Below are positions 16,601-28,290 of a DNA stretch of 64,000 nt, piece by piece. The first letter of the stretch is position 1. Each line of letters begins with the position of its first letter. This DNA is from Macrotis lagotis (taxonomy: Eukaryota > Chordata > Mammalia > Peramelemorphia > Peramelidae), in assembly GCF_037893015.1 (NCBI RefSeq), contig NC_133665.1:104065937-104129936 (forward strand). Reading direction: 5' to 3'. A program made the translations under genes and the position numbers. Below the pieces are notes generated by a model. That model made no database searches, was not told the origin of the DNA, and was given only the letters and a program-made list of their open reading frames with translations.

Positions 16601-16632
16601 CCGGCCGGCCCGGGCCCTCCGCGGACCGGGGC

Positions 16633-18549
16633 ATGGACCGCCGCGGCCCCGGAGGGGAGCTCCCGGCGGCCCTCGGCGAGCGCGGCCCGGGGCCCGGCGA
16701 GGAGGCCCACGCCAAGGCGGCCCCGGGCGGCGGGGAGATGGGCGTGCCGGCCCCCGCGCAGGCCAAGGCCGGCGCCACCCGCTTCTTCCGCAGCAACACG
16801 CACAGCTCCGTGGTGCTGCGGGGCTTCGACCAGCTGCGCGGGGAGGGCCTGCTGTGCGACGTGAGCCTGCTGCCCGGCGACGGCGATGACGCGTTCCCCG
16901 TGCACCGGGCCATGATGGCCTCGGCCAGCGACTACTTCAAGGCCATGTTCACGGGGGGCATGAAGGAGCAGGAGCTGAAGCGCATCAAGCTGCACGGCGT
17001 CAACAAGGTGGGCCTCAAGAAGATCATCGACTTCATCTACACGGCCAAGCTGTCCCTGACCATGGACGACCTGCAGGACACGCTGGAGGCGGCCAGCTTC
17101 CTGCAGGTGCTGCCGGCCCTGGACTTCTGCAAGGTCTTCCTCATCTCGGGCGTGTCCCTGGACAACTGCGTGGAGGTGGGCCGCCTGGCCAACACCTACC
17201 ACCTGACGGAGGTGGACAAGTACGTCAACAACTTCATCCTGCGCAACTTCCCCGCGCTGCTGCGCAGCGGCGAGTTCGAGAAGCTGCCCTTCGAGCGGCT
17301 GGCCGCGGCGCTGGCCTCCAACGGCCTGCGCCACTGCGGCGAGCTGGAGCTCTTCGAGGCCGCCTGCCGCTGGCTGCGCCACGAGGAGCCGCGCATGGAG
17401 CTGGCGCCCAAGCTCATGAAGAACATCCGCTTCCCGCTCATGTCCCCGCAGGACCTCATCAACTACGTGCAGACCGTGGACTTCATGCGCGCCGACAACA
17501 CCTGCGTCAACCTGCTGCTGGAGGCCAGCAACTACCAGATGATGCCCTACATGCAGCCCGTCATGCAGTCGGAGCGCACGGCCATCCGCTCCGACAGCAC
17601 GCACCTGGTCACCCTGGGCGGCGTCCTGCGCCAGCAGCTGGTGGTCAGCAAGGAGCTGCGCATGTACGACGAGAAGGCCCACGCCTGGAAGGCGCTGGCG
17701 CCCATGGACGCGCCCCGCTACCAGCACGGCATCGCCGTCATCGGCAACTTCCTCTACGTGGTGGGCGGCCAGAGCAACTACGACACCAAGGGCAAGACGG
17801 CCGTGGACACGGTCTTCCGCTTCGACCCGCGCTCCAACAGGTGGATGCTGGTGGCGCCCCTCAACGAGAAGCGCACCTTCTTCCACCTGAGCGCGCTGCG
17901 GGGCCACCTGTACGCCGTGGGCGGCCGCAACGCGGCCGGGGAGCTGGCCACCGTGGAGTGCTACAGCCCGCGCCTCAACGAGTGGAGCTACGTGGCCAAG
18001 ATGAGCGAGCCCCACTACGGCCACGCCGGCACCGTCTACGGGGGGCTGATGTACATCTCGGGGGGCATCACCCACGACACCTTCCAGAAGGAGCTCATGT
18101 GCTTCGACCCGGACGCCGACCGCTGGGCGCAGAAGGCGCCCATGACCACGGTGCGCGGCCTGCACTGCATGTGCACCGTGGGGGACAAGCTCTACGTCAT
18201 CGGCGGCAACCACTTCCGGGGCACCAGCGACTACGACGACGTGCTGAGCTGCGAGTACTACCTGCCGGCCCTGGACCAGTGGACGCCCATCGCCGCCATG
18301 CTGCGCGGCCAGAGCGACGTGGGGGTGGCCGTGTTCGAGGACAAGATCTACGTGGTGGGGGGCTACTCGTGGAACAACCGCTGCATGGTGGAGATCGTGC
18401 AGAAGTACGACCCCGACAAGGACGAGTGGCACAAGGTCTTCGACCTGCCCGAGTCTCTGGGGGGCATCCGGGCCTGCACCCTCACGGTCTTCCCGCCCGA
18501 GGAGAACGCGGGCTCCCCGTCCCGGGAGTCGCCCCTCTCCGCCCCCTGA
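16633..18549 (+). CDS. KLHL9: Kelch-like protein 9, CUL3 substrate adaptor (intronless, 638 aa)
   Basis: BTB-BACK-Kelch protein. The BTB domain (about residues 72-170) begins [20 protein letters not shown], the BACK domain covers about 177-280, and six Kelch blades follow (double-Gly motifs LGG, VVGG, AVGG, ISGG, VIGG, VVGG). In mammals KLHL9 pairs with KLHL13 and CUL3 to ubiquitinate Aurora B in mitosis, and has been linked to IRS1 turnover. Residues [21 protein letters not shown] and MSPQDLINY favour KLHL9 over KLHL13 (from memory). The lack of introns fits its retrogene origin. Start at 16633 (ggcATGg) gives about 27 more N-terminal residues than human KLHL9; the in-frame ATG at 16738, in the conserved GEMGV, is an alternative. 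The C-terminus stops at ESPLSAP, apparently four residues short of human. Codons are almost all G/C-ending, unlike the AT-rich surroundings. Confidence 0.93.
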   Translation: MDRRGPGGELPAALGERGPGPGEEAHAKAAPGGGEMGVPAPAQAKAGATRFFRSNTHSSVVLRGFDQLRGEGLLCDVSLLPGDGDDAFPVHRAMMASASDYFKAMFTGGMKEQELKRIKLHGVNKVGLKKIIDFIYTAKLSLTMDDLQDTLEAASFLQVLPALDFCKVFLISGVSLDNCVEVGRLANTYHLTEVDKYVNNFILRNFPALLRSGEFEKLPFERLAAALASNGLRHCGELELFEAACRWLRHEEPRMELAPKLMKNIRFPLMSPQDLINYVQTVDFMRADNTCVNLLLEASNYQMMPYMQPVMQSERTAIRSDSTHLVTLGGVLRQQLVVSKELRMYDEKAHAWKALAPMDAPRYQHGIAVIGNFLYVVGGQSNYDTKGKTAVDTVFRFDPRSNRWMLVAPLNEKRTFFHLSALRGHLYAVGGRNAAGELATVECYSPRLNEWSYVAKMSEPHYGHAGTVYGGLMYISGGITHDTFQKELMCFDPDADRWAQKAPMTTVRGLHCMCTVGDKLYVIGGNHFRGTSDYDDVLSCEYYLPALDQWTPIAAMLRGQSDVGVAVFEDKIYVVGGYSWNNRCMVEIVQKYDPDKDEWHKVFDLPESLGGIRACTLTVFPPEENAGSPSRESPLSAP

Positions 18550-19440
18550 GCCGCCCTTCCTTCCCGGGGGGGGGTCCCCGGAGGGGAGGGGGAGGGGAGG
18601 GGCCTCCCGGTCCGCCCCCGGTGCTTCGGAGCTTGGGGGGGGGCGGACGTGGCGTCGTCGTCGTCGTCGTGATGTTTGTGTGTCGTGGAATGCTCGTGTG
18701 TGCTTCCCAGCAGCCCCCCGCTCGCCCCCCGCAGCGCCTGGGGGGCATCTGTGCCCGCGTGGGGGGTGCCCTCTTGTGCGGTGACCGCTCCTCCTCGGCC
18801 CACCCAGGCAGCGGGGCATGAGCTGCTTCCTGCGTCCTCTGAGGCTCCTGACCTTGTCTCCCTCTCGGCCCACCTGCCCGGGTGAGTCAGACACATTCCA
18901 GGCAGAGGAACTGCCTTTGACAGAAAATGTCACTGCAGAAATAGTAATGCCAGAAAAAATGCATGGCTTCATCTCTGTGCCCAGTTTCTGGACTTTGATT
19001 ATTGGTGTTTCTGCTTTTGATTGTTTTTTTTCATGTAGGCACATTCATAAAAAAACTGAATTTTTAAAATTCAGTACTTCAATGAATGGTACTTCAATGG
19101 AATAAGAAATTTTTTAAGCTTTTCCCAAGAAGCAATTTCTCATAGTAACAGTTATGGAATCTATGGAATTCAGTATAGCTCTACTGAATTTAGGGGAACA
19201 AGAACCTGAAGCATGTTCAATGTATCTAGATACCTGGTCCCATTTTTCTGTCCCCACAAATTAACCCTATTTTACTTGGCTGTTGAGATAACTTACACAT
19301 TCCATGCCTTCTCCATAGTCAATGTTAATCAGGTTACATAGCACAAGATTCACTTTCAGCCTGAGAGCTGCTTTGCTCTGTGAATTCAGAAGTCCATGTT
19401 TTATTTTTTTGTTCAATAAAACTTTAAATGTTCAAAAAAA
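18550..19440 (+). other. KLHL9: KLHL9 3' UTR with poly(A) signal at 19415-19420
   Basis: The first 330 bases stay very GC-rich, including a (GTC)n run near 18655-18672; the sequence then turns AT-rich near 18890. AATAAA at 19415 in 'gttcaataaaactttaaatg' is a good end signal. The segment 18785-19606 is duplicated at 53930-54705. Confidence 0.7.
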
Positions 19441-20047
19441 GCATGTATCATTGTGAATCCTGAATCTATTATCTCTTTTCCAGGAGTTGTGTAGTTTATT
19501 TCATTCTTGGTACTCTAGAATCATGACTGGTTATTACATTGAACAGAATTCATAAGTCTTTCAAAGTAGTTTGGTTTGCATGTTCTTGGATAAGTAGTTT
19601 TTCTTGTTTTGTTCATTTCAGTCTACATTATTTATACAAGTCTTTCCAGATTTTTTGAAACCATCCCTTTTATCATTCATGCTACATTATGCTAATATAC
19701 CATTTTTCACTCTACCATTATTCATTTGATAAGTCCTGTTTCCCCCCCCCTTTAGATTCCAATTCTTTTCTTCTACAAAAAAGCTACTATAGACATTTTT
19801 ATAAATGATTTTTGCCCAGTAGGTATATTGGGATGGGTCAGAGGATTTGCGTAATTTCAGTATTTTGAGGTCACAATTTTAGATTGCTTTCCAGAATGGT
19901 TGGACCAGTTCACCAATCCATCACCTGAGTATCAATATGCCTTTTCTACCCACAAACCTCTAACTTTTGTATTTTTTTCTGGGCAACTTTGGCAATTTAA
20001 TACATATGAACTGGAACCTCAGAGATACTTTAATTTTCATTTCTTTT

Positions 20048-20048
<1 letters not shown>

Positions 20049-20101
<53 letters not shown>

Positions 20102-20110
20102 CATATATAT
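20049..20110. repeat. (TA)n microsatellite
   Basis: AT dinucleotide repeat with tgta interruptions inside the L1 region. Confidence 0.9.
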
Positions 20111-20214
20111 AGTGCTATTGCTATAGTTTAGACTTTGCCTCTTGAGATTAGCCTTCTAATATTCTTTGAGCATTTAGTAATGGAAGGGTGATTTATTCTA
20201 AATTGCAGTCCCTT

Positions 20215-20215
<1 letters not shown>

Positions 20216-20262
<47 letters not shown>
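20216..20262. repeat. (TA)n microsatellite
   Basis: Pure AT dinucleotide tract followed by AT-rich low-complexity sequence. Confidence 0.9.
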
Positions 20263-20264
<2 letters not shown>

Positions 20265-20763
20265 TTTTATATGTTTATATGTTATAATATGTGTTATATA
20301 ATATATATTATGTTGATACATTATATATATTTACTTATATATTTTAAGTGAGTCTTATATAATAGAAGTTTGCTGCAAAGAATTTTTCCCCCAGTTAACT
20401 TTCTCTTTCTTAGCTCTTTCTTTTGTTTGTGCAATTAAAAAAACATAATTAAAAAATGTCCCTTTTCTGCAGTCCTCCAGTCCTTTGTTTACAGAGTCTC
20501 CCCTTGGCCATTTATCAAAAAGAGAAATTCTTCCTTGCTTCTCCAAGATGAATTGTATCCATTTGGAGGTAATCTTGGAATGCCATTTGAGATATTACTC
20601 TAAATCTAACTTCTGCCATATTGCTGTCCAGCAGCAATATGGCAGTTTTTCTGCCATCGCAGTCATTACTCTAATAGTTGTGGTCTTTGTGTTTATTGAA
20701 TACTGTACTAATAGATAATGGACATCATTGATTTATCCTTGATCTTCATCCATTTCCCTCTAT

Positions 20764-20908
20764 TTTTTTTTTTACAAGGCAGATGGGGTTAAGTGGCTTG
20801 CCCAAGGCCATACAGCTAGGTAATTATTAAGTGTCTGAGGCCAGATTTGAACTCAGGTACTCCTGACTCCAGGGCCAATGCTCTATCCACTGTGCCACCT
20901 AGCTCCCC
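20764..20908 (-). repeat. Marsupial tRNA-derived SINE
   Basis: Inverted SINE in the L1 region. The L1 reading resumes on its far side (ctctattttttaatgggctt). Confidence 0.9.
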
Positions 20909-21934
20909 CCTCTATTTTTTAATGGGCTTTTCATATATGTCAAATATCCATTTAGAGTGTTTTTTACCTAATGTGTTCCACTGATCGACCTTTCAGATTT
21001 TAAACAAGTATCATATAATTTGATATTTAGAATAGATGTACTTCTAGACCCCTTATCTTCCCACTTTTCCTCATTATTTCCTTTAAGAATTTTGGCTTTT
21101 TGTTCTGGATGAATTTCCTTTTTCCCCCTAGTGTTATAAAATAATCCTCTGGTAGTTTGATTTTTCTGGCACTGAATAACTTGATTCAAGTAGCACTGAC
21201 ATTTTATTCTATTTACTTGTTCTACATGTGAGAAATAAATATTTCTCCTTTTGGATCTGTTTTCATTTCCATAAAGAGTATTTTATAATTGTATTTACAT
21301 AGTCTTGGCAGGGAGATGTCCCAAGTATTTTATACATTCAGTAGTTATTTTAAATACAATTTCTCTTCTCCTTCCTGTTGAGTTTTGTTGGTAAATGACA
21401 GAAATGCTAAGACTTTGAGACCATTTAGTTGATTGCTTTTCTTTGGCCTCTGTTTACCTTCTCTCTGCTAAATCACTTAATTTTTAAAATTTATTCTGTA
21501 GTTAAATTGTTTCAATTAAATTTTAGTTAACTTAGATTTTCAAAGTAAATTCTCATGGCACCCATACAAAATTATAACTTTTTTGTCTATGCTCATTCCC
21601 TCAATTTCTTTTTCTTTTTATAGTTAGCATTTCCAACAATATGTAAAATAATAGTAGATAATGGACATCCTTGATTTATTCTTGATCTTCATCCATTTCC
21701 CTCTAATTTTTTTTAATGGGCCTTTCATATATGTCAAATATCCATTTAGAACTCATTGTGGGTATATGGAATAAGATACTGATTGATATCCTTTCAATGT
21801 GAATCAGTTTAATGTGTGTTCTGTTTAGATCTTGTCATATCATGAGGTTTTTTTCAAAGTTGTTTACATTCTCAGGTTATGGGATTCCATTGTTTCCATT
21901 TCTTGCTAATGGAGGATTGGTGGAAGGTGGGTTA

Positions 21935-22300
21935 TTTTTGAACTAAGGTGTGAGTACACCTAAAGGTGTTGAAAGAAAGGAGAGGAGTGTATGGTGTTTG
22001 CCCAACTGAGAGTTGCAGGGAGTGAAAAAGAAGATATGAAAGTTTCTGAGTATGATAATAGAATAAGAGGGCAAGAAGAGAAGTTTGAAGACTATGTTCC
22101 ATAAATGTCATGGAAGATCCCACAGCCTTGATCTTCCCAATCTAATTCTCTGCCACATCACCTCAAGAGCATCTGTAAGGGAGAAGGAGGCAAGGTCAGA
22201 TAGATTTCAAGTGAAGAGAGGCAAAGTGGAGTGAAGATAGGGAAACAAGGAAAATGCCCCCTATTGCTGCTGGACCTGTGCAGGGGGAGGGTAACCAGTT
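21935..22300. other. 3' flank of unit 3 without recognised gene
   Basis: No recognised repeat or coding sequence. It lies downstream (minus strand) of unit 3. Confidence 0.35.
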
Positions 22301-23299
22301 TTCTTTGATGGAGGCACCCAGTCCCTTTCAGAACATGATTCTCTCATAAGAAACCACTGTGGCAGTTTGATGACAATTGTCATCACCCCTACCCTACAAA
22401 TTAGGAAACTAAAGTTCTGAACGATGATGAGGCTACTGGAGTTACAACATGGAAATAACATCATCAAAGACTTTGAGCAGCCAAGGACACCAGACTTTGG
22501 GGATTTGTAGGAGAGGCCCTGTGTGAAATGGAGCATGTGGCCAGCTCTAAAGGGACCATATTGTCATGGGCCTGGATCGTGCCAAGCCAATCTTGCCAAT
22601 TCACCAAACAAACACAACATTTGCAATGGGAATATCCATTTATTTTACAGTGTTCATATGTGGGTAAGGAAGATGAAGTGGAAGCAAAGGGAAGGGAAAG
22701 GAAGAGAAGGAGGCAGAGTAAGAAGAGGTGATTAAGTGAGGGTCACATAGTCATGGGCAAAGGCAGCCAACACTGGGCCTAACTTCAGGGCCAACCGGGG
22801 AGGGATGGATGAGGGGTTGAAACTGAGTCTTCTGATAGTGGGTGGGATTGGGTTGAAACACCACCTTTGTCTTCAGATTAAGATGGCAAATACTGGTTGT
22901 ACTTTCTGGAAGACCTCCTTGGAGTCAAGTTGTTTATTCTCAGAAACCTGCATCATCTATGAAGGGAAGGGGAAGAAAAAGGATTCAGAGGAGCAGGTAA
23001 GGACTTGACTCTCTTCCCTCTGAGTCCCATCACTTCCTCTTTGAGGAAGGAAGCACCACATTGATCCTGATAAAGTAAGTTTTCTGTGTTGTGTCTCTTG
23101 AGCTCCCAGTTTCAACTTAAAATGTGTGTGTGTGGGGGGGCATTGCTATTACTTTGAGACAGGAGGCACCCAGCCCAATATAGAGAGAGGGTCATCCACA
23201 TTCTCCTAGAGGAGCCCCACCTTTTTTTTTAATTCATGGACTCATTTGGCAAGCAGGTACAGTATGGTAAAGATTCCTCCAGAAAATAATGTTTTAAAT

Positions 23300-23328
<29 letters not shown>
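23300..23328. repeat. (CA)n microsatellite
   Basis: Pure cacaca tract. Confidence 0.9.
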
Positions 23329-23333
<5 letters not shown>

Positions 23334-23339
23334 TGGGAT

Positions 23340-23810
23340 TAGAAGAAATAAATTATTTTATATGTATATAAATTATATATTAAAATAATTTTTTCATTAT
23401 TTTTACTATTACACAAAAATTTGCTTTTAAAGTTTGAGATCCATATTTTTCTCTCCTTCATTCCTTTGTCCCCTCCCTTAAATGGAAAGCAGTTTGATAT
23501 AGGTTTTACCTGTGCAGTCATACAAAACATATTTCCATATTAGTCTTGTGAAAGAAAACAGACAAAACTACACACAAAAAAAATAAAAAAAGAATGCTTC
23601 AATCTGCATTCAGACTCCATCAAATCTTCCTTTAGAGTTGGATAGCTTTTTATTACAGGTCCTGCTGTTTTGTCTTGGATCTTTGCATTGCTGAGAATAG
23701 CTAAATCATTCACACTTGATCATTAAGCAATATTGCTATTATCGGATACAATGTTCTCCTGGAAAGTGTTTCCAGGTAAAATTATAATATTTTTCAAAAA
23801 TTCACAAACT
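23340..23810 (-). mobile_element. L1 LINE 3' end
   Basis: Inverted L1 3' UTR type sequence ('gtttgatataggttttacct', 'catacaaaacatatttccat') in intron 2 of unit 3. Confidence 0.7.
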
Positions 23811-23812
23811 CG

Positions 23813-23968
23813 GGAGTGGCTAGATGGTGCAGTGGATAAAGCACCGGCCCTGGAGTCAGGAGTACCTGGGTTCAAATCTGGTCTCAGACACTTAATAATT
23901 ACCTAGCTGTGTAGCCTTTGGCAAGCCACTTCACCCCATTTGCCTTGGGAAAAAAAACAAAAAAAAAG
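23813..23968 (+). repeat. Marsupial tRNA-derived SINE
   Basis: Flanked by copies of 'ttcacaaactc', a probable target-site duplication. Confidence 0.9.
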
Positions 23969-25129
23969 TTCACAAACTCCAAGTTAAGAACTTTCACTCT
24001 ATAGGGTCTTACTCTGGAAACTCCGGAAATCAGAGCTCAGGGAGAAGGTGGGGCATGGAAAAGGGAGGGAGGGATATTTGGTGCTAGATTGTTAAAGAAT
24101 GTACTTACCAGAGCATGGTGTAAGGGTCCTGGCTGGGAAGGGTCTGGTGTGGTCTGTTGGGGGGAAATCAGCATTATTCTTATGGAATAGCTGAAAGGAG
24201 TTTCCACCTGTATTTGGAAAGAGCAGAGTGGATGAACTGAAGGTCTGAGAGAGCAGGGCTTGAAAGACTCCCCTCCCCCACAAAAACTCACTTTATGTAA
24301 GGGCCCCAGCAAAGTCCAAAGACTATAAACTGTTTGAGGGCAAGTTGTTTTTTTTTCCATGGTAAAGAGTAGTCACCAGGGCTGTGACAAGTAAAGTTCG
24401 TGTTCCTTTGTCAGCCCTGAGTTGGGTTGGGGGTGGCATTCAAAAGTAGTAACTCTTGAAGGGTCCCTATAGGTAGAAGCAACTTTGCAGTGAAGCTCCA
24501 ATTAGGTGAGAGCTGGGGAACTCAGGATATGCTAAAAGAAGCTCTGCCTAGGGTCCTGAGATACAATCCCAAGGACACAAACATCCCAGACCTTTTTTCA
24601 GAGACAGTTCAATCTAGTCTGCTGTCATTGAAGAACTTGAGAGAAAGAAGTAGATCAAATCTTCCTGCAGCATGAATGAGAATTGTGACCTATCTCTGAA
24701 ATTGTGTACCTGGGCTAGATACAGTATGGGAGTAGGAGGAATCAAGGTGGCATCCCTAGGGAGGGAGAAGGTTTTTTGTTTTTTTGTTTTTACCTGGAGG
24801 ACATGCCCAGGATATCTGGTAGCCCCTTTCAGCCTACTGACTATAGACAAATCCCATTTCTGACTCTGATTCTACCATCTTCTGACCAGATTGTTGAGTG
24901 GGTTCTGGCTGGATCCTGGACTTGTTAGCAGGTTCTGGGGTGGGGCTCTGAGGATGAAGAGTGAGGAAAGGGAGGCTGAGAGTGGATCTCCTGGGCTGAG
25001 GGGCTGGGGTTTCCTACCTGATAAGTACATCTGGCCCTAGAGATCTGGGGAATTTTCATCATGATGAATGAAAATTTCTTGCTGGTCTTCAAAGATGAGA
25101 ACCTCAGAATTCACTGGGGTTTTTTTGTT

Positions 25130-25292
25130 TGTTTTAGATTTTTCAAGGCAATGGGGTTAAGTGGCTTGCCCAAGGCCACAGGGCTAGGTAATTATTAAGT
25201 GTCTGAGGTCGGATTTGAACCCAGGTACTCCTGGGTTCAAAGGCTGACTCCAAGGCCAGTGCTCTATTCACTATGCCACCTAGCCACCCCGA
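25130..25292 (-). repeat. Marsupial tRNA-derived SINE
   Basis: Inverted copy from 'tttttcaaggcaatggggtt' to 'ccacctagccacccc', with a small internal duplication near 25230. Confidence 0.88.
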
Positions 25293-25429
25293 ATTTACTG
25301 TTTCTGAAGGGAAAGAGAACCAACAAGAGTCAAGTGGTTTGAGTGTGCTTCTGCTGGGCCTTGGGTTTCTCAGCTGTTCCCCTTACTCCCCAACTTGACT
25401 GAGAAAAATTTACAAATATTGCCATGGTT

Positions 25430-25580
25430 AAGAATTATAGAATTAAAAGTGAAAGAATCCTTAGAGATCCTCTGGTCTGGCCCTCTTAGAGATTTTGTAG
25501 CTGAGCCCTTGAGAGCTGGGGTGATTTGCCCAAGGTTGAAAATGGCAGAGCAGGGAGGTTCCACCATGCCAGGCTCCCAC
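25430..25580. repeat. MIR-like ancient SINE fragment
   Basis: 'agagatcctctggtctggcc' then 'ggggtgatttgcccaaggtt' resembles ancient mammalian SINE sequence. Family assignment is weak. Confidence 0.35.
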
Positions 25581-25778
25581 CTTCCAGACCCCCTTAGGGT
25601 CTCCTTTCTCCTTCCTTTGGGTATAAAAAGGATCCTGAGCAGTAACCCAGGAGGGTGCAAACCCAGGGGATACATCAAAGGTCTAATGTCTGCCCAGGTG
25701 AAGACCTTTCTCTACAGTCCCAGACTTTTTTTTTAGGTTTTTGCAAGGCAAATGGGGTAGTAGTCATTGAAACTAACT

Positions 25779-25925
25779 GGTAGCTAGGTGGTGCAGTGGA
25801 TAGAGCACCAACCTTGGAGTCAGTAGTACCTGAGTTCAAATGTGGCATCAGACACTTAATAGTTACCTAGCGGTGTGACCTTGGGCAAGTCACTTAATCC
25901 CATTGCCTTAAATTAAAAAAAAATA
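25779..25925 (+). repeat. Marsupial tRNA-derived SINE
   Basis: Clear 13-bp target-site duplication, aaactaactggta, on both sides. Confidence 0.92.
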
Positions 25926-26092
25926 CAAACTAACTGGTACTGGCTAAGAAATAGGAAAGTGGATCAGTGTAATAAATTAGCTACAAAAGAAAAAGTAGTT
26001 AATAATTATGGCAACATACTGTTTGATATATGAAAGACTCTAGCTTTTGGGATAAGAATTCACTATTTGACACAAAAACTGCTGAGAGACTG

Positions 26093-26905
26093 ACCAATAT
26101 GACCAGAAAGGACAATGATCAATGTTGGAAGGGATGTGGGAAATCTGGGACATTAATACATTGTTGGTGGAGCTGTGAACTCATCCAACCTTTCTAGAGA
26201 GCAGTTTGAAACTGCCCAAAGGGCAACAAAAATGTGTATACCTTTTGATCCAGCAATACCACTACTGGGCCTATACCTTGAAGAGATGATGAAAAAGGGT
26301 AAAAAATCACTTGTACAAAAATATTCATAGCAGTCCTGTTTGTGGTGGCAAATAGAATTCAAGGGGATGTCCTTCAATTGGGGAATGGCCTAGCAAACTG
26401 TGGTATAGGTATGTCATGGAACACTATTGTTCTATTAGAAACCAGGAGGGATGGGAATGCAGGCAAGTCTGGAGGGATTTGCATGAACTGATGCTGAGGG
26501 AGATGAGCAGAACCAGAAAAACACTGTATACCCTAACAGCAACATGGGGGTGATGATCAACCTTGATGGACTCGCTCATTCCATCAGGGCAACAATCAGG
26601 GACAATTTGGGGCTGTCTGCAATGGAGAATACCATCTGTATCCAGAGTAAGAACCGTGGTGTTTGAACAAAGACCAAGGACTATTACCTTTAATTTGGGG
26701 GGGGGGACCTGATATCTTATTGTTTGATCTTGCTATCTCTTTTACTTTATGTTTCTTCCTTAAGGATGTGATTTCTCTCTCATCATTCAATGTGGATCAA
26801 TGTATATACCATGGAAACAATGTAAAGACTGGCAAATTACCTTCTGGTGGGTGGAGAGGGAAATAAGATTAGGGAAAAAATTGTAAAACTCAAAATAAAT
26901 AAAAT
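26093..26905 (+). mobile_element. Nested younger L1, 5'-truncated
   Basis: Contains the ORF2 end and a 3' UTR ending 'aaataaataaaatttttaaa'; inserted in an older L1 with an 11-bp duplication (aaaaactgctg). Confidence 0.85.
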
Positions 26906-28290
26906 TTTTAAAAAACTGCTGAAAAAACTGGAAAAAGTATGGCAAAAAATTTGATATAGATGAATATCTTACATCCTATACCAAGATAAAGTCAAAATCG
27001 ATACAAAATTTAGATATAAAGGGAGATAAGTCAATTAGAAGAAAATGAATAATCCATATTCAGATCTATGACATGAGAAGAAGTATATGAACAAAGAAGA
27101 GATAGAGAACATAATAAATTGCAAAATGGATAATTTTCATGACATTAAAAAGGTTTTATACAAGCAAAACCAATGTAACCAAGATTAGAAAGAATGCAGA
27201 AAGGTGGGAAACAATTTTCACAGCTAGTATTTGTGATAAAGGACTCATTTCTAAAATATTTAGAGGACTGAGTCAAATTTATAAGGGTACAAGTCATTCT
27301 CCAATGGATAAAAGATCAAATGATAGCAACAAACTTAACATATGAAGAAATTAAAATCATCTATAGTCATTTGAAAAATCTTCCAAGTCCTTAATTGAAT
27401 AGAGAAATGCAAATTACAACAACTCTGAGGTACCAGCTCACACATATCAGACAGGCTAAAATGACAAAAAAAAAAAAAAAAAGGAAATGATCAATGTTGG
27501 AAAGGATGTGGAAAAACTGGTACACTAAGGCAGTGTTGGTGGAGTTGTGAACTGATCCAACTATTTGGGAGTAATTTAGAACTATGTCCAAAGGGCACTA
27601 AAGCTGTGCATACTTTTCGGCCCAGCAATACCACTACTTGGTCTATATCCCAAAGATCAGAAAAAAAGGGGAAAAGAGTCACTTGTTCAAAAATATTTGT
27701 TGCAGCTCTTTTTGTAGTGGCAAAGTATTGGAAATTGAGGGGATGCCCATCAATTGGGGAGTGGCTGAACAAATTATGGTATATGAATGTGATGGAACAC
27801 TATTGTTCTATTAGAAACTATGAGTAGCCTGACTTCAGAAAAACATGGAAAGAAAAACATGCATGAACTAATGATGAGTGAAGTGAGTCAAACCAGAGGA
27901 ACATTATACACATTAATAGCAGCATTGTGACATGATTAGCTGGGATGGATACAGCTCTTCCCTCCAGTTCAGTGATCAAGGATAATACTGAGTTATCTGC
28001 TAAGGAAAATGCCCCCACATCCAGAGAAAAACTATGCAAAGCAAATACTAAATCTTCTATGTTTTCTTTCCATTTTAGTTCTTTTTGCAACATGAATAAT
28101 ATGGAAATATGATAAACAGAATTATACACATATAACCTGTATCAGATTGCTGCCATAGAGAGGGCAAGGGTAGGGGGAGTGGGAAAAAAATGTGCAACTC
28201 AAAAGCTTGTAAAAGGATGAATGTTGAAAACTACCTTTGCATGTTATCAGAAAATAAATTAATTTAAAAATTTTTAATAGAAAAGAAAAG

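Larger units (their letters stand above)
15500..16632 (+). promoter_or_regulatory. CpG-island promoter of KLHL9
   Basis: GC and CpG content rise sharply from about 15500. Visible sites include a CCAAT box in 'ccagccaatcagcag' at 15750-15754, an NRF1-like 'tgcgcatgcc' near 15791-15800, and a perfect palindromic CRE (TGACGTCA) at 15875-15882. There is no TATA box in the island. The start site probably lies between 15.88 and 16.3 kb, but this cannot be fixed from sequence alone. Confidence 0.65.
19610..21930 (-). mobile_element. L1 LINE sequence, at least two fragments
   Basis: Inverted ORF2-type sequence ('gattgctttccagaatggtt' near 19880; 'atggacatccttgatttatt' near 21660). The piece 'gatcttcatccatttccctc' plus 'catatatgtcaaatatccat' occurs at both 20710-20960 and 21655-21755, so two L1 insertions or an internal duplication are present. 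TA-rich microsatellites and one SINE interrupt it. Confidence 0.65.
22639..24860 (-). pseudogene. Unit 3: inverted, broken paralogue of unit 1
   Basis: On the minus strand the exon 2 equivalent is 24207-24109 (aaatacag/GTGG to CTCTG/gtaagtac), and exon 3 starts at 22956 after cttcatag with VSENKQLDS, matching the family core. Exon 3 meets a TGA at 22875-22873. In the same frame further on it reads IRRLSFNP (22836-22813), the counterpart of the unit 1 C-terminus KRRLNFNP. The 3' UTR keeps 'aaaataaatgg' (signal 22639-22644) and 'ggctgcctttgccc', both matching unit 1. A weak exon 1 candidate ends at 24794 before gtaaaa. Exon 2 ends in phase 1 while exon 3 expects phase 0, so with the stop the copy is probably dead. 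Confidence 0.6.
25755..28290 (+). mobile_element. L1 LINE with nested L1 and SINE
   Basis: Outer L1 ORF2 sequence runs 25755-26092 and resumes at 26905-28290. A SINE at 25779-25925 is flanked by 13-bp copies of aaactaactggta. A younger, 5'-truncated L1 at about 26093-26905 is flanked by copies of aaaaactgctg. The outer L1 ends with a 3' UTR near 28285. Its last 870 bases are shared with 56440-57320. Confidence 0.8.

Noticed and set aside
15933-16913. Long Ser/Pro-rich (+) and Glu/Arg-rich (-) frames over the CTC tract
   Set aside because: Pure products of triplet repeats with no domain.
16216-19044. A 942-codon minus-strand open frame antisense to KLHL9
   Set aside because: It follows from the stop-poor GC-rich coding and repeat sequence. 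Its product is low-complexity and the sense strand encodes a conserved protein.
22871-23008. Plus-strand frame IKMANTGCTFWK with a donor-like end in unit 3
   Set aside because: The minus-strand reading matches the family core, 3' UTR and intron 2 in order, so the plus-strand frame is a shadow.
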